From: Prostheceraeus crozeri
Lineage: Eukaryota; Platyhelminthes; Polycladida; Euryleptidae
DNA: 64,000 bases
Assembly (NCBI GenBank): GCA_907163375.1
Contig: CAJQUW010006832.1
Location: 186,001-250,000 of the forward strand
Reading direction: 5' to 3'
The notes beneath the pieces are model-generated. The model searched no databases. It was not told the origin of the DNA and worked only from the letters and a program-made list of their open reading frames with translations. Position numbers and translations under genes: made by a program. Positions 25,286 to 38,457 of this stretch are shown piece after piece. Position 1 is the stretch's first letter. Every line of letters begins with the position of its first letter.

Positions 25286-26030
25286 TAGTGATAAATATGC
25301 ACATATCTTCAAGAAAAGGTGTTACAAGGCTAATCCACTAGTTAATTCTTGCATAAAGTACTTCTCGAGGAATAGGTTCCTCGTTTATAAGTTTGATTGT
25401 TTTTTTTTCGCCCTTCCCGATACCTTCCATCATAGGTATGCTAGATTAACGACTATTTTCCAGATTCTTAAGTGTCCTTTTGTTCTCTAAATTCCAAAAG
25501 TTTTTTTTCGGTTAGGTTTTAGCTGTGTTTCCTCACGCTTGTAGAGGCCTTCCTTATCGCTCATTCGATATGGTTGGCCATGTGATACAGGTTGGAGGCA
25601 GGGGGCCGAAACCTTGCTTCATGCAGCCACATGGTTGCTCCCTGATGACTCCGTACATAGCGATCTTATTTTGGTTTATAAAGTTTCTTGATTTTCACCA
25701 TTTATGATTTTCAGTTGCCATTTTCATTATCCATGACGAACTCTCATTTTAGTTCTTTGATTGTGAAATTAAATTGATTACAAGTTTTAATTTATTTCCC
25801 TTCAAAAGTTAGGTCGGCTAGCCTTTGAATGTATTTCGCTTCTTACTGATTTCACTGGGGTAGGTTATTCTATGTTACTAGTATTAATTTATTTTCATTG
25901 ACTTTTGACTTTAAGTTACCTAATTATTTGCACGATTCTCCACTAGTGTAGTTGTCAAACTTTGGTATCTTCCGTTTTTGAAATTTTGAAAATTTTATAA
26001 TAAATAAAGTAGTTTAATATTAAGTTTCAT
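25286..26030 (+). mobile_element. Penelope-like element, 3' part (second copy)
   Basis: This stretch matches the 3' end of the copy at 32980-35100 over its whole length. The shared coding word is LVNSCIKxFSxNRFLVxKF, and in the 3' region both have the block GGGGCCGAAACCTTGCTTCA and the block CCCTGATGACTCC. It starts abruptly near 25286 and is 5' truncated, as expected from incomplete reverse transcription. The comparison with the longer copy defines the family's 3' end near CTTCCGTTT (25974 here, 35090 there). Confidence 0.7.
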
Positions 26031-26378
26031 TCTCTGTTGGAAAATGAGAATGGATCTGACCAAACAACTTCATCGAATGTCATGAATCATCAGGTCTGGG
26101 TCACGTCTCTGATGATCGACACAAATCCCTATTTAAACATGCAATCATCTATATCTGCCGCAAATTTGAGATACACAATTGGCACAGTATGCTAACTGTG
26201 GGTATTCATCAAAAACTACTTATATATACTGATATATCACCTACGTTAAAGCATTAATAGCTAATGCACATCATCAGCATAAATGCTGTTTGAAGACGCA
26301 ATTTGAATATAATCATCTAATTTACATCCTGTCTTCAGGAAGCAGCATTTAGTGAATATTACTGGCACACTGACTCAT
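26031..26378. other. No recognised gene
   Basis: Short AT-rich spacer between the retroelement tail and the GC-rich inverted end at 26379. Confidence 0.4.
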
Positions 26379-28363
26379 GGTCCATTCACACACAGGACGC
26401 GGCGTGGCGCGGCGCGTCCAACAAAAATGCCTGTTCTCACCGACCCGTGTGGCGAGGGGCGGGAGAGGGAAATGGAAAGGGGGCAGCAACAAATACCATA
26501 CAATTATGGACACTTCTTTTTGCTAAATAATTAACATATTCATATCCCTTGTGCTACATGCATTTGAACGAGTCCAAACAAGACATCAATATGATATGAC
26601 ACTTTCCCGAGATAGTTAACTGAGGTAATCAGTTTTCAGAAATTACATGAAATCAGATGCAACATTTCAAGCATAATGACTCGAAAATGATATCTAAACG
26701 ATGCATTCTCGAGGAAATGCAGAGACATTTTGCATTAGATCTTCGAGCGTGAACAAAGTGTGATGTAATCAGGTTCTTAGATCTGCAAGTTTCATCAGAC
26801 GAGAGCAATTCTTTATTAATTGAAGTGCTGCTAGGGGCAGTCTATTTTAGAGCAATATCCGAGTAATTCAAAGATGAGTTTTGGTCGACCAACAGTCTAG
26901 AAAATAGTCTCAATCTGAGAAGAGCACTGAGTTCAGTATGATATGGCGACAAAAAAGGCATTCCATCCTGTTAATTTTCGTTAAGTAAATCCGAATCTGC
27001 AGAAATTATTCTCTTGAGTATCAAAATCTATAAGTTGTGATTATCGTATGATTTGGGGAGTATCAGATCAGATATTTCACCGCCAATACTATTCATAAAA
27101 ATCAAGTGAAATCAATCCTTTTGGCAAACTGTCAACACAATTATAAGCTATATCGACTGTTGTCACCCACTGCGATGAGCATGAGCGACACAAGCGAGCA
27201 TTTTCAAGGAGAAAAAAATGGCTGCTGTTTACAAAATGGATACCACCAATCCACCATCATCATCTTCGTGAAATTTCCTTTTGAATGAAGTGTGTTTCAA
27301 CTAAATTGGTTAAGAATTCTGCGATCTGCGTCAAATAAACGATATGAAGCGTTTTGATGACTTCATCGCAATGCTTGAAGGAGTGGCGAACAATTAAAGA
27401 CAGATGAAAGATACCGACATCGCTAAAGTTTTTTTCCAATTGCGAATGAAGTAATGCATACTTTTGAGCACAGAATTAGATTCATCTGCGCGCGCTTCGA
27501 AGCAGATAAATAAAATATTTAATTCTGTGCTTTTGAGTGATTGACATTGCAAATTAATCGTTATGATATGACCATTGCTATAACCTACATAATTTTGCGA
27601 AAGCTATTTCACATTTGTAAGAAATAGGGTTTTTAAGGGCATACATATCATTTACACATTTTCATTCATAGGGTGACAACAAGGCACAGGTGACAGATCA
27701 TGATATAGAATTGATGCACGGATTCACTTTGCCATAAGTTAGCTTACAAAACAACCTTTATTAACTTACATCGTCTATTCTATCCACGAATTTTTAAATG
27801 AAAACCATTTTACTTAACTTATGCGTCTGCCTCAACACGCCGTATCCGCTATTTCGTCTATTCTATAGTAATCGGGAGTATCACTCTATTGAAGATTATC
27901 AGATAAGTTGAGAACAATAACAACTTTCTCATCTTCGTTTCCGATACTCGTTTTGCAGTAGATAAAATACCATTCATCTCCAAATGCATTCATGAATTCG
28001 ATTTCATGGTTGACAAAGTATGAAAGTGCACTGATAAGGGATTTTGATGTTCATCTGGTCAAATTGTCCTCACAGAAGGTCAGAATTGTTGGATAGCTAT
28101 GTCGAAAGTCAGTCATTCCTCTTCACGAACATATGGCAACGTGTGGTGTCAGGTTTCAGTGCGGGGTGGAACAAGCCGCGAGGCGTCTTGGCGCGGGATG
28201 GATTTTCCTATCTCGTAAAGCAAACCGCGCGTCATTACAGAACTTTTTTCTGAAATTTCTTGGACGTCCCGCGCGTCTTGTGTGAACAGCCCCATAGGTT
28301 TGTTAAGGTTCTGAACGAAAATTCTGGGCGCCTGAGACGCCCCGCGTCCGGTGGGAATAGACC
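26379..28363. mobile_element. Candidate DNA transposon with GC-rich inverted ends
   Basis: The left end is GGTCCATTCACACACAGGAC followed by GCGGCG. The right end on the minus strand is GGTCTATTCCCACCGGACGC followed by GGGGCG. A related end (TGTTCACACAAGACGCGCGG on the minus strand) lies at 28263-28296, so a second nested or partial copy may be present. The GGTC/GGCC...TTCACAC...GACGCG pattern is common among animal DNA transposon termini. No transposase frame or clean target duplication is visible. A hairpin at 27468-27530 (arms GCACAGAATTA) lies inside. Confidence 0.4.
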
Positions 28364-31270
28364 TTTAGACGACATGTTAACATTGTGACTAAAATAGTAT
28401 TAAATTAATATGTTAGTTGCTCATCTTAAATTTGACGATTCATTACATAGGATGAAATGGCGGCTATTCAGGTCTGCTCCCACTTTTCAATTTAGGATGC
28501 AACTACATATTTAAATATTCAATTTACTTTGCATCCTCTGTATGTAATTGTGGATACAGCCCGCGGGGTAACACTGTCATAGAGCCTAAGTGTTGCATCA
28601 GTATTTGGCTTTCATTGTATATTGTACAGTACTGTCAGAAACATGGAATTAGATTTTCTAAGCGCGTCAAGACAGGCCGAGACAGATATCGAATTCTCTG
28701 ATCGGTGTAGTCCTGTTTTGCATGACGATGGTATTTATGAGCTAATGAGCTGCTAAGCAAAGTGGTCCGTATTGAAGGTGCGAAAGGGTCTGTGTCCATG
28801 GGTCCTAAGAGTCACTATATGGGGACCTGGTGGTCCGTATTTCTGTGGGATCCATTTTGAAGGTCCAAAGGCGTCCATATAGTGACTTACAGGACAAAAT
28901 GATTTAAAGATTTATGGGCCGGTTAAATGGTCCTACTATTTTCCACTTGCTTTCAGATTCTTGACCATTCCTAGATTTCAAGGTTCTTGACCATCTCTAG
29001 TTTGTTAGTGCTGATGAAATCAATTTCATTCCTCATCTCCTGATTGGGGCTTATCCACGTCCATCTGCGGCTTTTCTTCTTTTCAAACATTGGCCATGAA
29101 CAACTTATTTGCGTCCTTAAATTCCGCCATTCTTTGAGCTTTGCTGTTTTCCCATTGTCCCGAACCTACCGATACCCATGATGCATCAGCATCATATTGC
29201 GCCAACCACGAGAGCGAAAATTAGATACCGAGAGTTTATATGCGATAAAAATCGCATTTACAACTTTATCTAGATGGTTTCTGTGCGCACGGTTTGAGTT
29301 TACATGCACCAGCACTCCTTCAAGAGAGTGCATTATGTCCAGCTGTCATAAAGAGAATATAGAGTAAGAAACGTATTGAAATTGTCACTAGCCATGTGAA
29401 AAACTAGATACTTTGTATTTCAATGAAAATTTGCTTATTCCCTTGCATATTACCCAACAAATGATTTTCTAAAAGAAATGAAAAATTATGATTTCAAGTT
29501 TAATTATGACTAATAAAAATGAGCGAATTTCATGCTCAGAAGAATCCTTGCCCAGAGGAAGCAGCGGAAAGCCAAACTTTGTGCAGTTGTTAATTTTTCT
29601 TTAAAAAGCCTGTTAAAAAGAATGTGCAATTCAGAAAATGTGTCTGATAAATTTCGAACCCTTGTTATTCGGACCCTTTTATACACTTGATAAGGACCAT
29701 TTTGCCCAACAGTGTGCATGTGAAGCATGAACTCTCAATCTGAGTTACTTGCAAAGCAGCATGGGTTGAAAAAGAATTTCAAAGTTTCAAATACAAAATT
29801 TGCTATAATATTGCAACTTATGCTAGTTTGTAAATATAGTTCTTCGTGCATGCTCCTTGGGACAACTTAATGACTTGAAACGAGGTGGTAGAGGACATTT
29901 GGTCGCAAAGTTGAAAAATGCGAAGCCTTACATGTCGACGTTTGGTCGAAAAAATGCACTAATGCATAGGCCTAATCTCACTTCACAGACAAATTCGATG
30001 TACGGAGAAGTGTCAATTCAGTTGAAAGATGCAAACTGCCCTGAACGGCTACAAATTCATCCAGTATTTGAACTCATCAACAGAACTGGTTCACATCCTT
30101 CGGCATTAAAACAGCTCTCTATCAAATTGCAACCATATCCGCAGTAAATTGCGCATTAAGTGTCATTAAGGTATTCTTTACTCAATTAATATCTAAAAGC
30201 AGTGCTGACATTTCTTCTAAGTCAGTGTATCAGTAATTAATCAATACTGCTTCTTGGAATCGATGTACAAAATTTCAAATGACTCAGTTGGTTTTCCGTA
30301 AGGAACAGCACGTCATTTATTTAATAGATTCTATTATTCATCTGCTTTTCTTGAAATGCGATTCAATATACAGCAGTAGACGGAATACAATAGCATTGCT
30401 CATTTCGTCACTGTTTATTGTGCAACGTGTGCTTCAGTACACCATGAATACCGTTTTATAACATACCTCATAATATCATATTTCATTTCGCTTGATGAAA
30501 GCCATGCAAATAAATTATAAATTTCCGATGCTAAAGCGGGACTTTTTCAAAGACTTTTGAATTATTTCCATTTTGAATGAACTGCAACGAGATTCTTCAG
30601 AAATGCAGCTATCAAAATTTGATAGACCTATTAGTCCGGCAACCAGAAGAAAACTTCTACAGGGAACGAGGCAGAAGTGAGACTTTCAGAGTGATGTGCA
30701 ACCATGGCAATACTACAAATCTGTGAGCTTGTGAGGCAATCTGCTTTCGATTGGATTGAAAAACGCCTTTCTATAATCCTTTTGAACATGAATGAACCAG
30801 GTAGAACTCGGCAGACGTGACGATTAGTAGCCACAAGATGTTCGTCATTCTGTGAAAATCTCATTTTCGGCATCGGTCCGTTCATAAACTAGTCCCCAAA
30901 GACAGTGCTCATTCTGGCTGCCCGAATAGTGGGTCATTCTATTTAAAACGCATTGCGTGAAATATTTGCAATGGCCTAGCATTAATTATTGGAACATACC
31001 AAGTTACATGAAAGGCAAGAAATTCACCGCTCAGATTGTACCATTGCTCCATTCATAGGCAAAGGATTTTATATTATATCTCAATGTCATTTGCTCATTC
31101 ATACATAAGAGCAAGCATTTTTGAATTTTCGATTATAGAAGTTTTATAATACGAAAGCTATCAATAAATTTGACGCTTCTTTTAGTAAAGAAAAAACGAT
31201 TGGTTTTGAAACTTTTCACTTGTCGGGAGTGCGCACTAATCGCAGCTACAACTGTAAAATGAATTATCAT
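28364..31270. other. No recognised gene; small inverted repeat
   Basis: At 28811-28822 and 28875-28886 the 12-mer GTCACTATATGG recurs in inverted form and may mark a tiny MITE. The ORF at 29857-30147 (96 aa) and the others have no known motif. A diverged copy of the small repeat seen at 13375 lies at 30800-30875. Confidence 0.3.
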
Positions 31271-31272
31271 TA

Positions 31273-31976
31273 CAGTCGAGACTCGCTATAACGAACCCTT
31301 CTATAGCGAACATTCGTCTATAACGAACTTTATCCATGAAGCCCAATTTTTTGTTATTTTCAATAGGAATCGAATAAAGAAAGAATATTGTTCAATCCAG
31401 ATCATGTGGAAATGAAACGCTTGAATTTTATCTCCCCGAACAAACTCGTCTCATCGTGATTGAAACTACTCTCATGATCAAGTCTATAAAGCCGATAAAG
31501 CTGAATTGTATTGGAAGTCACATTAAACACAATAAAAATGTTAAGATTCTGAATCAATCGTATTTAAATTATCAACGGAAAGAATGAAGCCTGCACGTAT
31601 GCAACGGGAAGTCATAAGCAGAAATCGCTCTCTTTTAGAAAATCTTGCCATTGGTATTTATAGTGTGTCGTACATTAATTGCAATGCGTGTTTTTATTCA
31701 TTTGATCACTTGATGTTGGAAGGGTATTTTCACATTATTAGTACACTATTTAAAAAGAAAATGGCAAAATCACAAGTTATTCAATTTCTTAAGTCTACAA
31801 GGTAAAATATCAAAAATAATATACCAGTGTAATTCAAGCGACGCTATTCAAAATCAGCAAGATATTTGAGCTCAAAAACATGGTTTTTGGTTTCCCTTCA
31901 TCGCTAAAACGAACCCCTCGCCATAACGAACCTTTTACATGGATTACGCGAGGTTCACTATAGCGAGTCTCAACTA
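31273..31976. mobile_element. Non-autonomous pogo/Tigger-like element
   Basis: The left end is CAGTCGAGACTCGCTATAAC. The right end on the minus strand is TAGTTGAGACTCGCTATAGT. TA dinucleotides flank both ends (31271-31272 and 31977-31978). The subterminal words CGAACC and CTATAACGAAC repeat at both ends. GAGACTCGCTATAACGAAC ends are characteristic of pogo/Tigger elements. The 704-bp interior encodes nothing recognisable, so this is a deletion derivative moved in trans. Confidence 0.7.
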
Positions 31977-31978
31977 TA

Positions 31979-32979
31979 TTTCTTTCAACTTTATCTGTAC
32001 ATAGGATTACTAGACTATCATCACTATATTTGACATGTATATCAATCATTAACAAGTGCTGTTCACTATGACCTGATAAGAACATTTGACAGTTGTTTTA
32101 TCTTACTGTTGCGTGTTTGATTGACATCTGTCAATGAAAAAAGTAGATCATAATCGTCAATGAGGAGGTTTCTTGCATACTTTCCATTGATGAATTGTTG
32201 AACTATTTGATAGAAGTACTTGTTGTACATAAGGCTAGGCCAATTGGTAGAAATTGCATTCAATTTCCTCCTCAATAATTATCAGACTCAATTGGAGAAT
32301 TCCATATAGGCATCAACCTTGATGAAAAAATGTCATAAAGATTTCCACAATTTTGTAGATCACTGTAATGTCGAGCAATATCCCAAATCTATAGTTCTTG
32401 ATAATTAACCAAATATACAACAACTGCATTTGAAATGAAATGTAAATTTCAATTGTGCTATTGTAGCAAACATGTGCCTATAATTGTAGAAAAGTTATAT
32501 ATTTTTATTCACATTTATGCACATTTTAAAAATGTACTTTTAATATTCATCATATAAGACACTTTTCAAGTTCAACTGTAGCATATTTCTAGGTTATGAA
32601 GCATAATTCTATGAATGTGTAATATTACACATGTACATTTCACAAAAGTGCTGGGGATTAAATCACGATTAAAGTACGAGCGTCCGAAGCTCATACTTGT
32701 GAGTCCCGTTTTAGCTGTAATGCGAAATTCGGTGCAATTCTTCTGTGACATGTACAACTAGTATAACCAACTGTTTGTGCGAAAACCAGAAGTCCAATGC
32801 TGCTTTAAACTGCCTACACAGCTTAAAAAAGCTTATGAACGAGCATCCGCTGCTGTATCGAATTTCCAAATATGGTCAGTGATCTGACTCTCTGCTCAAA
32901 GTTCAGACAATTATATCGCTTGCTTTCACAATGTATTGGTTACACAATGTACTGGTGACTTGAGTATTATATCCAACCC
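31979..32979. other. No recognised gene
   Basis: AT-rich. A perfect 16-bp palindrome TGTGTAATATTACACA lies at 32616-32631. No gene is seen. Confidence 0.4.
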
Positions 32980-35100
32980 TGCACCAATTATGGAGAGCCT
33001 ATTCACAAGTCTTGGGACTTTGTTAGAGTCAGTGTTTAAAAATGCATTAGTTGCATTTATTGAAAAGTCCTGCAGAAAATACGCCCTTTAGAATTTCTGA
33101 CTTCCAGGATTGGTCGGAGGCTGTCCTTAAGATAATTAAAAATCGCATTTCCTTCCTAAGTTCTAGCTTTCCATCTTTGCATTCGCACGAGGTAATAAAG
33201 ATCTAAGGTGTGCAAAAACTTCATCTAAAGCTTTCAGAAGAATTACGTCATTACTCCGGCGTATAAGGCCGCCAACAATTTTGTCATTGTGTGTAGGAAG
33301 TATTACCTCATTGTCCTCTTGAACGAACTAGGCTTTGACCTTAGAAGTTTCAATGTTGTTGGTAATCAGACTTACGCACCAGTAATTTCTTCCATTAATG
33401 ACATAATTGCCGAACATTGCACCGCCCTCAAGGATTCCTTTGACATAACGGTTAAAGATAAGTTTAAGCTAAGTAGATTCATAGCTGGTGACAGGAACAG
33501 CACTTCCAAAGATTTGGCCATACTTGTGAACAAAGGTTTGCAATTGGTCCGGGACAAGTTTAGTAGTTATTGCCTTTCCATCAGGCATAATTCAGGTGTG
33601 AACGCCTTCTGGAGCATTAACTCTTCTGGGGAATTCCTTGACAGGATGTCGGGTTTGAATTGCCACTCCTTACAAGTATATGATTTCTCCACACTCTATA
33701 CGAATCTTGATTTAGACCAGGTTATGGAGTCCTTGAAAGACTTATGTGAGTCAATTTTTAGCAGTTCCAAGAGCTTTATTTGCATTGGCTATTATAGAAC
33801 CTTCTTCTCGAATAAAAAATACAGAGGGTATCACTGCTGATCCAAAACCCAATTCCTTAATGCAATAAGTTTCATCCTGGATAACACTTTTGTCACTTTC
33901 GGGGGACTTGTCTTCAGGCAAATTCGAGGCACTCCTATGGTTGGGAATTCCAGCTCACTCTTGGTTGACCTGTTTTTAGCTTACAGGGAGTTTAAGTTTG
34001 TGAGGGGGCTTCTAGCGAGTAGGAGATTTGGCTTCGCCAAACTTCTCTCGCGCACCACTAGGCATGTCGACGACATTTGTGTGTTTAACTACAAACATTT
34101 CGATAAGATCCTTCCTGAAATCTACCCGGTAGATCTCTTAGCTAGCAGAAGCGGAGACAACAACAAATGTGTTCATTATTTGGATGTCAAAATCAGGATC
34201 GAAGATGATGGCCAATACATCACAGAGGTTTACCATAAGGTTGATGAGTTCAGCTTCCCAGTGGTGCTGTATACTTTCCCCGAGAGCAACATGCCTTTGA
34301 ACACTGGCTTAAACATCCTTGCTGCCCAACTCATCAGGTTCGCCAGGATTTCATCTGATGCTTCCCCCTTCACATCAAGAGCTAAGGGCATTTTTGATAT
34401 CTTCAAAGGACGGGGTTATAAGAATAATTTGCTGGTTAATTCTTGCATAAAGTCCTTCTCCAAGAATAGGTTCCTCGTTTTTAAGTTTGGTTGTTTTTCG
34501 TCCCACCAGATGCCATCCATCATTGGCATGTTGGGCTAAGATAACCTCTTCTAGTTTCATGTGCTTCTTTTTGTCCTAATATATTAAAAATTTTATTTTC
34601 GGTTAGGTTCTGCTATGTTTCCTCAGGCTTGGAGAGACCTTCCATGTCGTACATTCGATATGGTTGGCCTGGCCCCGCCATGTGGTATAGGTTGGAGGTT
34701 AGGGGCCGAAACCTTGCTTCATGCAGCCACATGGTTCCTCCCTGATGACTCCATACATAGCAAACTTAATTTTGGTTTTTTAGGTTTCTTATTTTCACCT
34801 TTTGTTATTTTTAGTTAGCTTCTCGTCAGGTCCATGACGAACTCTCATTTCAGTTCTTATGTGATAAAAATAAAATCGTTTATAAGTATTAATTTATTTC
34901 CCTTACCGTCTTCAGTTGAGTAGACTAGCCTTTATACGTATTTCAGTCCCTACTCTATACTGGAGTAGGTTACTCTATGTTGTTAGTATTAATTTATATT
35001 CATTCGTTCATGACTTTTAATTACCTAATTATTTACAGGATTCTCCACTAGGGTAGTTGTTTAACTTTGGCATCTTCCGTTTCCTGGATCCTTCGAATTT
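32980..35100 (+). mobile_element. Penelope-like element reverse-transcriptase copy, degraded
   Basis: The coding blocks follow one familiar order in Penelope-like RT proteins. The first is FVIVCRKYYLIVLLNELG near 33280. Next comes FKLSRFIAGDRNSTSKDLA. YDFSTLYTNLD is near 33690. The GxP-type block with the lead-in GGLVFRQIRGTPM is near 33900-33940. The catalytic box is RHVDDICVFN (usual form R-Y-I-D-D), and YLDVKIRIEDDGQY then IRFAR follow. The main frames are 33289-33840 and 33937-34539, with other parts in different frames. No GIY-YIG endonuclease is recognised. It is a dead copy with a few breaks. The 3' region matches 25286-26030. Confidence 0.75.
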
Positions 35101-35456
35101 TTTTGACCGTGTTGTGTCTTGATTCGATTAACTAATTTCGCTGGACGAATATTTCATTGACAAAATGTGAGGTATCTTTGAGGTCAAAAGAAGGAAATCC
35201 CGAATGTTTTGATCGAAAGTTACGGTACTTAAAGCCAAAATAGAATCTATCGCTCGATGGTGACCTGGTCTTCTATTTTCCTTCATGCTATGTAAGCCTA
35301 ATATGGAAGGCTATATCAATATTTTGAAAATGTTAGATTTTGAAACCCTTTTGATGAGGAAGCAATTGCCACAAAATTGCTGTCACTATATTTAATACAT
35401 TTAACATGTTTATTTTACAGACATTTGTTTATGTAGGTAGGTCAACTTTCAACATG

Positions 35457-36840
35457 CAGGGTGAGTAAAAAAACATTCTTTAAAGTTAGTGAAAAATCAC
35501 TTTGAATTGTTATCCTGATTTCTTTCTTAAGTTGACTAATTCAATTTCCATAGTTTTGTAATTCGTCGTATAACAACATGTCTATGCATCAAATTGATGC
35601 TCTAAGTTCAAAAAATTCAAATTTAAATTCATATCATCGGACGAATGGTTTATGTGAATAGTTGAAGTCACTTAGTGCTTCATTCAAGCCAAGGTATGGA
35701 AATGAAGGCGAAACTTGTTGCATGGGCACTGGGCAGTTACATTCAACAACGTGTCTGACTCAAAGGAGAGGCTACAAGAATGAATTTCATGAGGAAGCCC
35801 CGCCTCCGCCGAAAGTCCATCGCTGGATGAAGAAATTCCTCACGTATGGGGAGATCAATAAGCTTGAAGATGGAAGTGGTCGTCCGGTGACGGCTACAGG
35901 TGACGATGTTTTTTCTTCCATCAAATCGATGATTCAAGAAGACCCGAACGTTTCTACGCGTGGTATTAGTAACACGTTGGGAGTTTCTCAAAGTAGCGTC
36001 ATTCGTTGTCTTAAAAAAAATATCATCACTGTATGCCAACCTTTGTCCAGGAACCATCTGATAACGATCACGACCGACGTCTCGAATTTTGTTTATGGAG
36101 TCCTCAAAAACGTGACCACCATCCTCAATTCCATCTCCGAATAGTGTTTTCCGACGAAGTTGTCTTCCATGTGAACGGGACTGTGAATAAGTATAATCTG
36201 CACTACTGGAGCAGTGAAAACCCTTAAGTTTCCATCCAAAAGCTTCACGACCGGAGATCTGTCACTGTATCGGGCATGATGGACCATACTGGAAAGCTGA
36301 GTTACGACATCAGTGAGCAAGCGATGAACAGCGACCGATACTGCAATGTCCTGAAGCAACATATTATTCTTTTCTTACGACGAAACGAAAACCAGAACAG
36401 ATACTGTCAGCAGGACGGAGCCCCTCCCCACTACAGCAATGCATCTCGAAGAACCTTCGACGAAAATCTGACGAGTCGGTGTATTAGTCGAAGAGGACCC
36501 GTTGAATGGCCAACCCCTCCTCCAGACCTCACTGTCTGCGACTTCTTCCTCTGGGGAGCGTTAAGAGACCAAGTGTATGCGCGTCTGCCAAAAAATACGA
36601 GGGAACTGACAGCTTACTTTCGAAAGGAAATGAATACTTTTACATCTGACGCCTGTCGGAAGGCCTGTGACTCATTTGTTTGGCGCTGCTGTCTTTGCAT
36701 TTAGCAGGAAGGTGCTCAGTTTAAGTCGCTGTTGTAAGCACGACTTGTAAGTAGCAACTTTCCCATGTTTGTAACCGTTTGTTGTTGCGTTTTATTGTAA
36801 CCTAGATATCCCATAAAAATAACGTTTTTTACTCACTCTG
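35457..36840 (+). mobile_element. Decayed mariner-type (DD41D) transposon
   Basis: The inverted ends are CAGGGTGAGTAAAAAAAC (left) and CAGAGTGAGTAAAAAACGTT (right, minus strand). The 1384-bp length is typical of mariner. The flanks are no longer TA on both sides. Inside, a transposase is spread over three frames: a paired helix-turn-helix region (35662-36020), a middle block (36033-36227) and the C-terminal block (36276-36704). Confidence 0.8.
35662..36704 (+). pseudogene. DD41D mariner-family transposase pseudogene
   Basis: The N-terminal part includes a GRP-type linker (GSGRPVTA) and a helix-turn-helix (STRGISNTLGVSQSSVIRCL). The next block has the first catalytic Asp in IVFSDEVVFHVNG. The last block has CQQDGAPPHYS and WPTPPPDLTVCDFFLWGALR. 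Counting gives 41 residues between the second and third Asp, the DD41D class seen in insects and other invertebrates. At least two frameshifts (after about 36010 and between 36227 and 36276) and one in-frame stop separate the parts, so this copy cannot make transposase. Confidence 0.8.
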
Positions 36841-38457
36841 ATCAGGCTCGATGCCTAATGTAGGTCCATGCACTTTAAGAAAATCATTTCTGAAGCAAAT
36901 GATGTTTTTCTTACTCCTTTCACTTGATTTTATTGCAACATGGACTTTCCTCTTTATTCATGTCACTACTTCGAATCTTCATTACACCCTACATGCAAGG
37001 CTAGACCGGTAGAATCGAGATATGTAGACCTAGACCGAGTCAGAACTAGCAAGTTGCTGAAGCTGATACCAAGACTTGAACCACATTTTTGAGGAATGTC
37101 GAAGCCGTCGAAATCTGACACAACCGAAAGTTCTTTCGCTTTCTGACTGTAAATTTTACTGATTAATGACTTTAACTTTTGGGTATCAAAATTCATCAAA
37201 ATTCATTTATTGAAGTTATCCTTGCTTTGGGCAAAGTTGGATATAGGACTTAATCTTGAGCTTGGATGACTTAGAGCACTAGAGGGTCCAGGTAAACGAA
37301 GCACAAATTGGTTGTCATCATTCCTGTCAAAATTATTTTCGTCCTAAATGAAATAATGCTCGCATTAAGATATTTCTATGCGTAGATGTATGTATATGTG
37401 CAGGCATGGGTGGGAACTGGTACGTCAGCTAGCTACTCGCGGGTACGGTCGAGCACGGGCGGGTACAGGTGCCGTGAAAGCACTACCTGCAGGTCACTAA
37501 GCATGAGGCCTTTCGTCCGATCTCAACGGGTGTTAACTGTGGACAGAAAAGGTTTTAGATGTACATGCTCATAAATGGAATTAATTTAAAAAAATCCCGA
37601 TTTTATCCAATAGGGTTTAAAAGCTATGTCCATTTGTTTATTTAGCTTTTGCAGTTTTTGGCTTTTAATGTTTCTTTTCCAGCATTTTTCATCGCTTCTT
37701 TTCAATAGATCAACATATTAAATGAGGCGACAATCTCATGCGCTGTTTTGATGTGTGAAATATTGGTCTGTAATGTCAATTTCATGTTATTCGTAAGTAT
37801 ACTAAATGTTATGTTGCCGCCATGCCACCAATATTTGCCGACAGCAGCTTAATTTCTTGAAAGCAATCTGAAACTTTCACATTCGCTAGTACAGAAAGCC
37901 ATTGATGTAGTAGGATTACTGGTTCAACTGCTGCCTTAATCTGCTCCAGCTTTGAATAAAACGCCAAAGCACCTATCAGCACGTCTACTCTTCAATTAGT
38001 GAGATCTTAATTATCTTTGAAATCATTGCCTATGTATAAAAGCATGCTTTAAACCACGGTAGTAGAAAGCATCCTCCCATCTAATTAATTGCGGTTAAAA
38101 AACATTACTTTACAGTTAAGAAAACAGAGTGTTAAACTGATATTCAAAAGCGCTCATGAGGCTAACTTTGAAATCATCATTTTGAAACAAAATGATGACA
38201 GGATTTATAACCATGGCTGGAAACTTGGGTTCAAAATCAGTGGAAAATAAAGCATTACGTCAAGAACTGTCATTTTTGTCCCTCTGACTGTACAGTTATT
38301 CAATTGATATTAGCAACCTTATACAATTTAACGAAGTACAGTATGTGGTAATCGTGCCTTATACAATTATGAATGTCATAATCTGTAAATTTATCAAAAG
38401 AAGTATGTTTCAAAACACTCCATTTTTAGCTATAATTTCCAATGGAGAAATTTTGAC
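36841..38457. other. No recognised gene
   Basis: A locally GC-rich segment at 37400-37480 begins CAGGCATGGGTGGGAACTGG, which looks like one end of a hAT element. No partner end was found. The rest is AT-rich and unassigned. Confidence 0.35.

Noticed and set aside
29857-30147. 96-aa ORF
   Set aside because: No recognisable domain and no upstream promoter or splice signals.
34680-34760. CCGAAAC and CTGATGA motifs suggesting a hammerhead ribozyme in the Penelope-like tail
   Set aside because: The two core boxes occur in the permuted order and the flanks show no complementary stem II, so a hammerhead fold is not supported by eye.
37401-37480. hAT element suggested by CAGGCATGGGTGGGAACTGG
   Set aside because: No matching inverted end or 8-bp duplication was found in the flanking sequence.
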